This document shows positions 49,661-58,234 of a stretch of DNA of 64,000 bases, piece after piece. The DNA lies in NCBI RefSeq assembly GCF_039541875.1, contig NZ_BAABHB010000012.1, forward strand, positions 150,309 to 214,308, given 5' to 3'. Below the pieces are notes generated by a model, which had not been told where the DNA came from, did not search any database, and saw only the letters and a list, made by a program, of their open reading frames with translations. The translations under genes were made by a program, and so were the position numbers. The stretch comes from Nibrella viscosa. Lineage in GTDB: Bacteria; Bacteroidota; Bacteroidia; Cytophagales; Spirosomataceae. Position 1 is the first letter of the stretch. Every line of letters begins with the position of its first letter.

Positions 49661-50551
49661 TTACGGATTAGCCCGGCTGAAATAATAATTGAAGCCTAAG
49701 CGGAAACGACCGCCCCGGTTACGGCCTGCCAGCGGATTTGCCTGGTCGTAGTAGTTGTTCTCCAGCGAGATCTCCCCACCTAAGTTGGGCAAGAGCCGGA
49801 ACATGGCACCCAACTCCAGATTTATGCTATTAAAACGGGCGCGGGAAGCGTCGCCTACATTACTGGCATATTCCTGGCCAACATTATACCCGACACCCCC
49901 AAAAGCGCTGAACCGGCCTCTCAGCGGATAATACCGGACAAAGCCACCGAACTGATTGGCCCGGTAACTGGTACTTAGCCGGTTCTCGAATCCATACCGC
50001 AGACCCGCCATTACGCCCGGCAGGAAGAAATAGCCGACTCGCGGGTGAAAGTTCAGATAGGTACCGCTGCCCCGTCCGAGGCCAAAACCCAGCGACGCAC
50101 CGATAAAAATGCTACCCGGCTGAAACCACGACAGCTCATTCCGACGAAGCTCCCGTACTTCCTGGCGCACATCCTGGCTTACCTCCTGCGCCGTTTCTTT
50201 GACCTCTTGTGTCGCATTAGACACACCCTGTTTCACATCCTGCACCGTATTTTTAGTAGCCTCCTTTACATCCTGCACGGTATTCCGCGTAGCATCCTTT
50301 ACATCATCTACCGTATTTTTTGTGCCTTCTTTCACGTCCTGGGCGGCATTCGATACCCCCTGCTTTACATCCCTCGCAGCTTCTTTGGCATTTTGTTCTG
50401 CCCGATTTACACCCTGACGAACATCCTGTTTCGTGCGCTCGTCAATAACGGGTCGATTTTCGTTGGTTCGCAGGGTGTCATTCGTTGTCTGTGCATACGA
50501 CGCTGTCGAGAGCAACGCCAGCAGTGCCGGCATGATTAGTAATCGTCTCAT
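49661..50551 (-). CDS. outer-membrane beta-barrel protein with amphipathic 11-residue repeats
   Basis: A 296-residue exported protein: signal peptide ending SYAQ, then about residues 45-138 made of 11-residue amphipathic repeats (variants of NTVQDVKEATK, NAAQDVKEGTK), then a C-terminal beta-barrel of about 150 residues (GSIFIGASLGFGLGRG to FRLGFNYYFSR). The repeats resemble LEA-type or apolipoprotein-like helices and are encoded by visibly tandem DNA. ATG at 50551 is chosen because it starts the signal peptide MRRLLIMPALLALL. Function unknown. Confidence 0.82.
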   Translation of the reverse strand: MRRLLIMPALLALLSTASYAQTTNDTLRTNENRPVIDERTKQDVRQGVNRAEQNAKEAARDVKQGVSNAAQDVKEGTKNTVDDVKDATRNTVQDVKEATKNTVQDVKQGVSNATQEVKETAQEVSQDVRQEVRELRRNELSWFQPGSIFIGASLGFGLGRGSGTYLNFHPRVGYFFLPGVMAGLRYGFENRLSTSYRANQFGGFVRYYPLRGRFSAFGGVGYNVGQEYASNVGDASRARFNSINLELGAMFRLLPNLGGEISLENNYYDQANPLAGRNRGGRFRLGFNYYFSRANP

Positions 50552-50654
50552 AGTCGTTAAGTTGGATAAATAAAACATACTCTTTTCTTTCAGTAACGTA
50601 ACTCAGGGCAACCCATAAAGTTTATAGACTTTTAGCCTATTACTCCCGAAACAG

Positions 50655-50697
50655 CCAAAAGGCGGAGGGGATCAACAGCATGTTGATCCCCCCCGCC
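50655..50697 (-). terminator. strong intrinsic terminator after the serine operon
   Basis: Arms of 17 bp with one mismatch (50661-50677 and 50681-50697, containing GGGGATCAACA and TGTTGATCCCC) close on a 3-nt loop, followed on the minus strand by TTTTGG. It ends the serA to serC operon. Confidence 0.85.
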
Positions 50698-50718
50698 CTG
50701 GCTTTATGTCCCTGCCGA

Positions 50719-51801
50719 TTACCCGATTTTTTTTAATTCATCAATCAGCACACCGATCTGCCCGGCAGAGGTAGCCGGAAAGTTGGCGATCCGTATCTGC
50801 GACTCTTTGAACTTGCCATAGCCGCTGCCGACCACCATACCCGCCTGCTTTACAGCGCTGATTACCTCGGCGGAGGGTTTGTTCGTTTTCGCCACAATGA
50901 CAGTTTGCGACCGGTGCCGCTCCTCTTTCACAAACGGCTCATACAAATCACTGCTCTCCAGAAACTTGTACAGCATCCGGGCTTTTTCTTCCGTCTGCCG
51001 CCGGAGGGTGTCAATACCGATGGTGTTCATGTCTTCCGCAATCTTACCCAGCAGGCAGATGCCCAGCACATTGGGCGTAGCGGGTGTTTCAAACGTCTGG
51101 TAATTTTTCCAGAGTGCCGGCAGCGTATGGTGGGCCCCGATAACGCTGCCTTCGTACCGCTGCAGCCGTTCGGCCTTCTCCAGGCATTTGTCGTTCACAA
51201 TCCAGACGCCCAGGCCGGCGGGCATTCCAAAGGCTTTCTGCACCGAGAAGAAGGCGGAATCAATCACGCTGAAATCCAGATCGGGATACGGTGCCGACGA
51301 TACCATATCGACCGCAAACAGCTTCTTGCTGTATTTCCGCTTCAGCTTATGAATTTCCGGGGTTCGCATCTGTACGCCCGACGATGTTTCGTTATGCGTC
51401 ACACACACCAGTTCAGCATATTCCGGCACCTCTGCGTCGGCATAGTCGAACCCTTCGCCAAACGGTTTTTCGGCAATATGTGCGTACTTGTGCAGGGCTT
51501 TGGCGTAATCATAAAACTTGCGCGAGAACGAGCCGTTGACCAGGTGAAAGCTTTCGTGCTCCACGCAGTTCAGCAGGAGTCGCTCCCAGACTTCGGAAGC
51601 CGAGCCGGTAAACAGAATCGCGTGCGAGGCCGGGATGTTGAGCATGGCCCGGAGTTGTTCGTCGGTGAAGCGGTATATATCGCGGAAACGCTGGCTCCGG
51701 TGCGAAATAGACCCAATCTGCTCATCCAGCGCCGTTTGCAGGTGCTGGTAAAACGTCGGATACAACTCGGCCGGGCCGGGAGTAAAGTAAGTTTGTTTCA
51801 T
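50719..51801 (-). CDS. serC: class V aminotransferase, probable phosphoserine aminotransferase
   Basis: A 360-residue PLP enzyme beginning MKQTYFTPGPAELYPTF. The PLP-lysine region is FFSVQKAFGMPAGLGVW (K at about residue 193), and VCVTHNETSSGVQM is the conserved aspartate/asparagine area. It converts 3-phosphohydroxypyruvate and glutamate to phosphoserine, which completes the pathway with the SerB-SerA fusion encoded upstream. Alanine-glyoxylate-type aminotransferase is the alternative. Its ATG overlaps the stop of the toxin pseudogene (ATGA). Confidence 0.82.
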   Translation of the reverse strand: MKQTYFTPGPAELYPTFYQHLQTALDEQIGSISHRSQRFRDIYRFTDEQLRAMLNIPASHAILFTGSASEVWERLLLNCVEHESFHLVNGSFSRKFYDYAKALHKYAHIAEKPFGEGFDYADAEVPEYAELVCVTHNETSSGVQMRTPEIHKLKRKYSKKLFAVDMVSSAPYPDLDFSVIDSAFFSVQKAFGMPAGLGVWIVNDKCLEKAERLQRYEGSVIGAHHTLPALWKNYQTFETPATPNVLGICLLGKIAEDMNTIGIDTLRRQTEEKARMLYKFLESSDLYEPFVKEERHRSQTVIVAKTNKPSAEVISAVKQAGMVVGSGYGKFKESQIRIANFPATSAGQIGVLIDELKKIG

Positions 51802-52151
51802 GCTGGCAAATTGTATATCTCAAGACAGCCTCTAGGGGCATCTAGCTCCCCGAATAAAAATGCCTTAATAGAAGGCTTATGATTAATCAGAAGTTCAGCT
51901 ACTTCATCATTAGTCAGATTTCCCGTACGCAGCCAGATTACCAACGGAGGAGGACCGTAGAGAACGTTAAGGTTGTAAAAATCTTCGTCGAACGTACCAA
52001 CAGCAAACCCTTTCTGACGAGCAAACTCCCAAACTTATTTATCAAGCTTATTGATTAAGAAGTTTTGTTTGACACTCGCTACCTCCTCAAAATGCGCTCT
52101 GATTTTCCTGACTACGCGGTGGGAAATGTTCTGATCCAATAGAATTTTCAT
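51798..52151 (-). pseudogene. DUF5615 (PIN-like) toxin gene with a nonsense mutation
   Basis: From the ATG at 52151, MKILLDQNISHRVVRKI is the usual start of DUF5615 PIN-like proteins. TAA at 52035-52037 (codon 39) interrupts the frame, which continues with WEFARQKGFAVGTFDEDFYN and PPPLVIWLRTGNLTNDEVAE, the conserved rest of the family, to TGA at 51798. The DUF433 antitoxin gene overlaps its start by ATGA, and its end overlaps serC by ATGA. The product is probably dead. Confidence 0.88.
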
Positions 52152-52369
52152 AAAGCCCGTCGGACACCGTTTTCTTTATCGGCGACAAATGCCGGACAAG
52201 CCTGGATGTCTTCCCGGCTCAGTTCCGGGAAGTCATCCAGGATTTGCTCAAAGGTCATTCCCGACGCCAGCCAGGCCAACACATCACCAACCGTAATTCG
52301 CATCCCGCGAATACAGGGTTTGCCGCCACGCTTGCCGGACTCTATGGTTATGATATGCTGATAGTTCAT
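52148..52369 (-). CDS. DUF433 antitoxin-like protein
   Basis: A 73-residue DUF433 protein: GGKPCIRGMRITVGDVLAWLASGMTFEQILDDFPELSREDI is the near-complete family pattern and includes the helix-turn-helix-like part. DUF433 genes normally stand directly before DUF5615 PIN-like toxins, as here. Starts 6 bp after the serA stop, so it sits inside the serine operon. With the toxin broken, the antitoxin may persist only as a coupled spacer gene. Confidence 0.9.
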   Translation of the reverse strand: MNYQHIITIESGKRGGKPCIRGMRITVGDVLAWLASGMTFEQILDDFPELSREDIQACPAFVADKENGVRRAL

Positions 52370-52375
52370 TTGTCC

Positions 52376-54280
52376 TCAGTACAACAGCCTGAACTTAATC
52401 GTATGCTCGATCCGCTTCAGTTCCTCCACTACTTCTTCGGAGTAGTTTTTGGCGATGTCGGTAATCACATAACCGATACTCTCGGTAGTTTTCAGATACT
52501 GGCCCTGAATATTAATGTCGTGCTTGGCAAAGATCTGGTTGATCCGGCCCATGATACCCGGCACGTTGGCGTGAATATGCAGCAGGCGATGTGAGTCTTT
52601 CAGCAGCGGCAGTTGCAGTTCGGGGAAGTTAACGCTACCGTAGGTGCTGCCGTTGTTGATGTACTCCAGCAGTTTGCCCGGTACAAAGTTGCCGATATTC
52701 TCCTGAGCCTCTTCGGTACTGCCACCAATATGGGGGGTCAGAATTACGTTCGGGAAACCGCGCAGTTCACTCACAAACTCTTCCTGATTGGTCTTCGGCT
52801 CGTGCGGAAATACATCAAGGCCCGCACCGGCTACTTTACCACTTGTCAGGGCCGCTACCAGCGCCGGTACATCCACTACATGCCCACGGGCGAGATTCAG
52901 AAACAGCACCCCGTTTTTCATCAGGTCGAACTCGCGCTTACCAATCAGGTTTTTGTTAGCGGGACGGCCGTCGACGTGCATGCTGATGATGTCGGCAATG
53001 GCCAGCAGTTCATCCAGCGATTTGCACTTGCGGGCATTACCCAGCGCGAGTTTGTCCACTACATCGTAGAAGTACACTTCCATACCCAGCGCTTCGGCTA
53101 CCACCGATAATTGCGTACCGATGTTACCGTAGCCAATCAGGCCCAGTTTCTTACCGCGCACTTCAAAGCTGTTCCTGGCCGACTTATCCCATACGCCCTG
53201 GTGCATCTGGTTGCTCTTCGGCACGATATTCCGGATGAGCATGATGATTTCCCCAATGGCCAGTTCGACCACCGACCGGGTATTGCTGTACGGCGCATTG
53301 AACACGGCAATACCACGCTCCATACAAGTCTTCAGATCAATCTGGTTGGTACCGATGCAGAACGCACCAATGGTCATCAGTTTGTTGGCGTTTTCCAGCA
53401 CCCGGCGGGTAACCTGCGTTTTGGAACGGATACCCAGAATAGAGACATCACGGATGGCTTCGATGAGTTCATCCTCATCCAGCGCTCCCTTTCGGATCTC
53501 TACCTTAAAGCCCTCCTGCTCGAACAGATTCACCGCCACCGGATGAACATTCTCCAGCAGCAGCACTTTAATGCGGCTTTTGGGGTACGACTGGCTCCGG
53601 CTCAGTTTATTATGGTACAGAAACTCATCGAGCGAGGGGGCAATATGATCTGCTTTTTCAATCACGGTTGGACGCATAACGTTTTCGGTAAACGCATAGA
53701 ACCGGTTGGCCAGACCAGCTTCTTTAATTTCGTAATCGGTGTAGCCGTCTCCAATAACGTACACGTCACCATCGAGGTTCAGGTCGCGGATGAGCTGCAC
53801 TTTCCCCTTGTCCATCGACAGCGGATTGGTACAATCACAGCCGATGATGTTACCCGCTTCGTCAAATTCGAAGGTATTGGCAAAAACATGGTCTTCTTTA
53901 ATGCCCAGAGGTGTAACAATAGGCACTATGAATTCTTTGAAGCCGCTGGATATTACGTAAATCTGATCGGCATGATCGGTCAGGAACACCCGGTTGCGCT
54001 GGAAGGAATCGGATACTTTGCCGGTCAGGGTTTCAATCAGCGCGGGAAGGTGGTCGCGGTGGGCGTTGAGCAGTTTCAGCCGCAGCCGGAGCGATTCGGC
54101 CACGGAGATTTCGCCCGCCATGCCGCGGTCGGTAATGGCCTTGATCTGGGCCAGAATGTCGTTCCGGTCGGGGCGGGCCGCCAGAGAAATTTCGCCCAGC
54201 ACATCGAGGGCTTCAACTTTGGTAAACGTACTGTCAAAGTCGATGACGAAATACGTTTGTTCCAGTGGTTTGGTTAACAT
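52376..54280 (-). CDS. fused phosphoserine phosphatase / D-3-phosphoglycerate dehydrogenase
   Basis: A 634-residue two-enzyme protein. Residues 1-225 are a HAD phosphatase like SerB: DFDST at 14-18 and DGYTDYEIKEAGLANRF. Residues 235-550 are D-3-phosphoglycerate dehydrogenase (SerA): GLIGYGNIGTQLS is the NAD site, followed by LNLARGHVVDVPAL and LTPHIGGSTEEAQENIG with the catalytic histidine. A C-terminal ACT domain (about 560-634, HANVPGIMGRINQIF) suggests serine feedback. It joins the first and last steps of serine synthesis; the serC-like gene supplies the middle one. Confidence 0.9.
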   Translation of the reverse strand: MLTKPLEQTYFVIDFDSTFTKVEALDVLGEISLAARPDRNDILAQIKAITDRGMAGEISVAESLRLRLKLLNAHRDHLPALIETLTGKVSDSFQRNRVFLTDHADQIYVISSGFKEFIVPIVTPLGIKEDHVFANTFEFDEAGNIIGCDCTNPLSMDKGKVQLIRDLNLDGDVYVIGDGYTDYEIKEAGLANRFYAFTENVMRPTVIEKADHIAPSLDEFLYHNKLSRSQSYPKSRIKVLLLENVHPVAVNLFEQEGFKVEIRKGALDEDELIEAIRDVSILGIRSKTQVTRRVLENANKLMTIGAFCIGTNQIDLKTCMERGIAVFNAPYSNTRSVVELAIGEIIMLIRNIVPKSNQMHQGVWDKSARNSFEVRGKKLGLIGYGNIGTQLSVVAEALGMEVYFYDVVDKLALGNARKCKSLDELLAIADIISMHVDGRPANKNLIGKREFDLMKNGVLFLNLARGHVVDVPALVAALTSGKVAGAGLDVFPHEPKTNQEEFVSELRGFPNVILTPHIGGSTEEAQENIGNFVPGKLLEYINNGSTYGSVNFPELQLPLLKDSHRLLHIHANVPGIMGRINQIFAKHDINIQGQYLKTTESIGYVITDIAKNYSEEVVEELKRIEHTIKFRLLY

Positions 54281-54361
54281 AAAGCGTAAGTTTCCAATTC
54301 AACAAAAGCCGCGTCACTAATCATTTTTCAGAAGATCTTCTATCGTTTGTTGAAGATGTGC

Positions 54362-55453
54362 TTAACTGGTCAAAAAGGCCAAAGCCCGCTGCTCCGACCA
54401 GTACACGCCGTTGATGGGGTCGCTGGACGGAAAGCCGCAGTGGCCACCCTGCTCAGGAAACTCCATATATACGTTCGGTAGTTCCCGGGCGAGGTCCTCC
54501 GGATAACATTCCGGAGCCAGTAACGGATCGTTTTTAGCGTTGATGATGAGGGTCGGTATGGCAATACTCCGCAAAAACCGGATAGAACTGTTTTGCTGAT
54601 AGTAATCCTGCGCGTCGCGGAACCCGTGCAGAGGTGCCGTATACCGATCGTCGAAGTCCGCAAAAGTACGAACCCGGCGGTAGTCTTTGGAAGATATTTT
54701 TTCGGGAAACAATTTTTCTTTGCCTACGACCTTCTCCTGCAGGTGTCGGAGGAAGCGCCTGAGGTACACGCGGGAGAAGCCCCGGTCGATCATCACACTG
54801 CTGGCTGCCAGATCCATCGGCACCGAAAACGCCACGGCTTTTTTAACTTCAGCCGGCAAATCATGCCCCCGCTCCCCTACGTACTTCAGCGTAAGGTTAC
54901 CGCCCAGGCTATAGCCGATCAGCGAAATATTGGTGTACCCTTTCTCGATGGCATACTGTACTACATGGTCGAGGTCTTCGGTAGCCCCGCTATGGTAAAA
55001 CCGCAGTTGCCGGTTCATCTCCCCGCTGCATGACCGGAAATTCCAGGCCAGGCAATCGAACCCATGCTCCGTCAGATGCCGGACCATTCCTGCCACATAC
55101 GGCCGGCTGGAATCGCCTTCGAGGCCGTGGGAAAGAATAGCAAGGGGCTTTTGCGCAGGGGGCTTGGGGCGTGGGGCTTGGGGTAAAAGGCTACCGCCTG
55201 TCGTTATAATCTCGTTTACACCTGGCTCCGCATTTCCTCCGCTGTCCCCATCGACCCCACGACCCAAGCCCCCTGCCCCTTGCTCAAAAGCATGCGCCCA
55301 ATCCAAATCCAGAAAATCATCATCGGGGGTGTCAATGCGCTCGCGCAGGTAGCTGACCGTTACGCGCCGGAACAGCGACGGGACGATGGTTTGCAGGTGG
55401 CCGTTCCAGAGACGGGCAGGCGGCCGGTAGCTTGACGGCTGAATCAGCGGCAT
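54362..55453 (-). CDS. YheT-family alpha/beta hydrolase with in-frame repeat insertion
   Basis: A 363-residue esterase-like hydrolase: the standard start PARLWNGHLQTIVPSLFRR, the oxyanion area LAILSHGLEGDSSRPYV, the nucleophile motif SLIGYSLGGNLTLKY and FPEQGGHCGFPS with the catalytic histidine. Residues about 58-100 (Gly/Pro/Lys-rich, GLGRGVDGDSGGNAEPG and PQAPRPKPPAQKP) have no place in the family and correspond to an inverted repeat at 55158-55273. Activity may still be normal, as the insert sits before the core fold. Substrate unknown. Confidence 0.85.
   Translation of the reverse strand: MPLIQPSSYRPPARLWNGHLQTIVPSLFRRVTVSYLRERIDTPDDDFLDLDWAHAFEQGAGGLGRGVDGDSGGNAEPGVNEIITTGGSLLPQAPRPKPPAQKPLAILSHGLEGDSSRPYVAGMVRHLTEHGFDCLAWNFRSCSGEMNRQLRFYHSGATEDLDHVVQYAIEKGYTNISLIGYSLGGNLTLKYVGERGHDLPAEVKKAVAFSVPMDLAASSVMIDRGFSRVYLRRFLRHLQEKVVGKEKLFPEKISSKDYRRVRTFADFDDRYTAPLHGFRDAQDYYQQNSSIRFLRSIAIPTLIINAKNDPLLAPECYPEDLARELPNVYMEFPEQGGHCGFPSSDPINGVYWSEQRALAFLTS
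55158..55273. repeat. inverted repeat inserted within the YheT-type gene
   Basis: GGGGGCTTGGGGCGTGGGG (55158-55176) is mirrored, with one mismatch, at 55255-55273, separated by 78 bp. The length and phase keep the reading frame open. Confidence 0.8.
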
Positions 55454-55462
55454 GGGGGCAAA

Positions 55463-55531
55463 GTTAAGAATTAAGAGTGAAGAGTTAAGAGTTACCGGTC
55501 TCCCAACAACTCTTAACTCTTAATTCTTAAC
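55463..55531. repeat. inverted repeat of the GAGTTAAGA type
   Basis: GTTAAGAATTAAGAG (55463-55477) is inverted at 55517-55531. It is the same motif as around the four-helix-bundle gene at 11.0-11.5 kb, here without a gene between the arms. It lies between the YheT start and the acyl-CoA dehydrogenase stop. Confidence 0.75.
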
Positions 55532-55533
55532 TC

Positions 55534-57339
55534 CTAAAGGGCAAGCTCTTTTTCCGACACGATCGTCAGCACTTCGGTGTCTTGCAGGCGTTTGGCTAGG
55601 CCGAGGGTTTTGGGCACTTCGTAGTGGAAAAAGTACTTCATGGTGTGCAACTTACCTTCGTAGAAAGCCAGTTCGTCGCCCTGTGGGTTTTGGGTCAGTA
55701 GCGCCTGCTTAGCTACAACGGCCTGCTTCAGCCACTGCCAGGCAATGGTGACAATGCTGTACAGCTCCAGGTACAGCGTGGCATCGGCCAGGAAGCGCTC
55801 GTAATCGCCTTGACCGGCAAACGGCAGCAGGCTCATCGTTACGTCATGGATGCGCTTTAACTCCCCTTCGAGCCTATCGGCGTAGGGCTTCAGGTCGTCG
55901 TGGGTGGAGGCTTCGGCAATGATCCTGCGGATTTCGGCGAAGAGCAGTTGGGTAGCCTTCCCGCCTTTCATGGTCACCTTCCGGCCCAGCAGGTCCTGCG
56001 CCTGAATGCCCGTAGTGCCTTCGTAAATCGGCGTAATGCGGATGTCGCGGTAGAGCTGCTCAATCGGAAAATCTTCGGTATAACCATAGCCGCCGAGCGT
56101 CTGCATACTTTGGCTGACCGACTGCACACCCATCTCCGACGGATACGTTTTGGCAATCGGCGTCAGCAGGTCAAGGAGCAATTGGTAAGTTTCCCGCTCT
56201 TCGCCTTCTGTTACGTGAATCAGGTCTGACAACCGCGAACACTCCAATAAGATAGAGAGCGACCCTTCCACCACCGCCTTCTGGAACAGCAGCATCCGGC
56301 GCACGTCGGGGTGGTTGATAATCGGCGTCTGGGGAGCATCCAGCAGGTTCTTTTCGTTTAGCCGGCGGCTTTGCGGCCGTTCCTTCGCGTATTGCAGCGC
56401 GGCATAGTAAGCCGCCGTGGCAATGGCAGCCGCCGTCATTCCCACGCCGATCCGGGCTTCGTTCATCATCTGGAACATATACGGCAGACCCTGATGCGGC
56501 TGACCAACCAGCCACCCGATGCAGTCGTCGCGCTCGCCCATCGTCAGGTGCATGGCCGGTACGCCCTTCTGTCCCATCTTGTGGTAGACGCCGGTCGAGG
56601 TGACGTCGTTGTCGGTGAAGCCGCCATTGCCGTCGGGCCGGTATTTGGGCACCACAAACAGCGAAATACCCTTGGTGCCTTTGGGAGCGCCTTCGATGCG
56701 GGCCAGCATCAGGTGAATGATGTTGTCGGAGGCATCGTGGTCACCGGCGGAGATAAATACCTTCTGGCCTTTGATTTTATACGAGCCATCCGGCTGTGGA
56801 ACGGCGGTGGTCATCACATCCGATAAGGAGCTACCGGCCTGTGGTTCGGTCAGCGCCATCGTCCCCTGCCATTTGCCGGACAGCATATTCGGTACGTAGG
56901 TCTCCTGCAGCTCCGGTGTGCCGAATGACGCGATCAGGTGGGCCGCGCCCGAGGTCAGGCCGATATACATCATGCCATTATTAGCGGCCATCAGGATAAA
57001 GCTGACGGAGGCATTGATCAGTTCAGGCAGTTGCTGCCCACCGTGTTCAAACGAGAAACCGGCACCGATGAGGCCCGCTTCGCCCATGGCCGTGAGGTAT
57101 TCCCGGATTTTGGGGTGAACGGTAACCTTGCCATCCTTTAGTTCGGGCTGGTTCTTATCAATATCCCGTAGGTACGGGTGCATCAGCGTATCGGCTATCT
57201 GCGCGGCCGATTCCAGCACCAGATTAAAGGTTTCGCGGTCGTGCGCTTCAAAATACGGATAGTGGGTCAGTTGCCCGGCATTGAACACTTCGAACAATAA
57301 AAACCGAAGGTTCCGCTTGCTGAAATAAGGAGTCGTCAT
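55534..57339 (-). CDS. acyl-CoA dehydrogenase (long C-terminal-extension type)
   Basis: A 601-residue flavoprotein for fatty acid beta-oxidation: GFSFEHGGQQLPELI (N-terminal domain), MALTEPQAGSSLSD (flavin site), and YGYTEDFPIEQLYRDIRITPIYEGTTGIQ with the catalytic region, then a C-terminal extension of the FadE5/DUF1974-like type. ATG at 57339 is chosen since MTTPYFSKRNLRFLLFEV is the usual start of this subgroup; the extension to 57375 is read through a palindrome. Expression may be controlled by that palindrome at 57363-57378. Confidence 0.9.
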   Translation of the reverse strand: MTTPYFSKRNLRFLLFEVFNAGQLTHYPYFEAHDRETFNLVLESAAQIADTLMHPYLRDIDKNQPELKDGKVTVHPKIREYLTAMGEAGLIGAGFSFEHGGQQLPELINASVSFILMAANNGMMYIGLTSGAAHLIASFGTPELQETYVPNMLSGKWQGTMALTEPQAGSSLSDVMTTAVPQPDGSYKIKGQKVFISAGDHDASDNIIHLMLARIEGAPKGTKGISLFVVPKYRPDGNGGFTDNDVTSTGVYHKMGQKGVPAMHLTMGERDDCIGWLVGQPHQGLPYMFQMMNEARIGVGMTAAAIATAAYYAALQYAKERPQSRRLNEKNLLDAPQTPIINHPDVRRMLLFQKAVVEGSLSILLECSRLSDLIHVTEGEERETYQLLLDLLTPIAKTYPSEMGVQSVSQSMQTLGGYGYTEDFPIEQLYRDIRITPIYEGTTGIQAQDLLGRKVTMKGGKATQLLFAEIRRIIAEASTHDDLKPYADRLEGELKRIHDVTMSLLPFAGQGDYERFLADATLYLELYSIVTIAWQWLKQAVVAKQALLTQNPQGDELAFYEGKLHTMKYFFHYEVPKTLGLAKRLQDTEVLTIVSEKELAL

Positions 57340-57362
57340 ACGATGTGGTCTTTTTTGCAAAA

Positions 57363-57378
57363 GGTATGCATGCATACC
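57363..57378. promoter_or_regulatory. perfect 16-bp palindrome, candidate operator
   Basis: GGTATGCATGCATACC reads the same on both strands. It lies 24 bp before the acyl-CoA dehydrogenase ATG and 110 bp before the divergent DUF2911 gene, a typical place for a TetR- or FadR-like repressor site. No such regulator is encoded in the window. Confidence 0.6.
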
Positions 57379-57487
57379 AATGCCGGTAAAAATACTTTTT
57401 TTGCGCCATAAAAGTATACCTCACCCAAAAAATTATCGTTTACTTTGCGTGTCTAATTGCCACGTAACCATTAATCAAACACGTAAC

Positions 57488-58003
57488 ATGAAAAAACTGA
57501 GTGCAATCCTGGTCGCTCTTTTCCTCACCGTTTCGTTTGTCTATGCCCAGGGTAACAAGCCAAGCCCGGCGGTAACGGCGGAAAGCCCCAGCAAGAACAT
57601 TAAAGTGAAGTACGGCCAACCGTCAAAACGAGGACGGGTGATCTTTGGTCCCGAAGGCTCTACCAGCCTCGAAAAATACGGTAAAGTATGGCGTACTGGT
57701 GCCAACGAAGCTACCGAAATCACCTTTGCCAAAGACGTAAACTTCGGCGGCAAACCGGTTAAAGCAGGCAGCTACACGCTGTTCACTATTCCCGACGAGA
57801 AAGAATGGACCGTTATCCTGAACGGCCAACTGGGTCAGTGGGGGGCGTATGACTACGAGAAACACAAAAGCAAAGATGTTGCCAGCGTGAAGGTTCCGGC
57901 TAAAACAACCAACGACGTAGCCGAAAAGCTGGTGATCACCCCAACCGACAATCAGTTGACCATCGCCTGGGACAAAACCATGATTGCCGTTCCGATTAAG
58001 TGA
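57488..58003 (+). CDS. DUF2911 family exported protein
   Basis: A 171-residue protein with a signal peptide (MKKLSAILVALFLTVSFVYAQ) and the DUF2911 domain: IKVKYGQPSKRGRVIFG, VWRTGANEATEITF, GGKPVKAGSYTLFTIP and EWTVILN are the conserved segments. Probably periplasmic; no function is established. It is monocistronic and has a terminator at 58109-58148. Confidence 0.9.
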   Translation: MKKLSAILVALFLTVSFVYAQGNKPSPAVTAESPSKNIKVKYGQPSKRGRVIFGPEGSTSLEKYGKVWRTGANEATEITFAKDVNFGGKPVKAGSYTLFTIPDEKEWTVILNGQLGQWGAYDYEKHKSKDVASVKVPAKTTNDVAEKLVITPTDNQLTIAWDKTMIAVPIK

Positions 58004-58108
58004 GTTTGAACTTTGTAGGTTGAAGTCCGAAGTTTGTACGAGGCCGCCCGGCGGTTGAAAGGAACCCGGTATTAAAAGGACGTCAGCCAACTATAGACTT
58101 CAACCCAA

Positions 58109-58148
58109 AATAGCCCGGTCACTACAATGGCCGGGCTTTCTTTTTTTG
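58109..58148 (+). terminator. intrinsic terminator of the DUF2911 gene
   Basis: AGCCCGG (58112-58118) pairs with CCGGGCT (58131-58137) and is followed by TTCTTTTTTT. Confidence 0.85.
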
Positions 58149-58234
58149 TGAAATTTGCGCGTGCCGCTTTACAGGCACGAGCCTGCTTGTTTTCTTTGCG
58201 CGTACTACCGCCACTACCCATTACTCCACCCACT

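Noticed and set aside
52613..54277. Long open frames opposite the serB-serA gene (up to 388 codons)
   Set aside because: They are antisense readings of a GC-rich gene; the minus strand carries clear SerB, SerA and ACT motifs.
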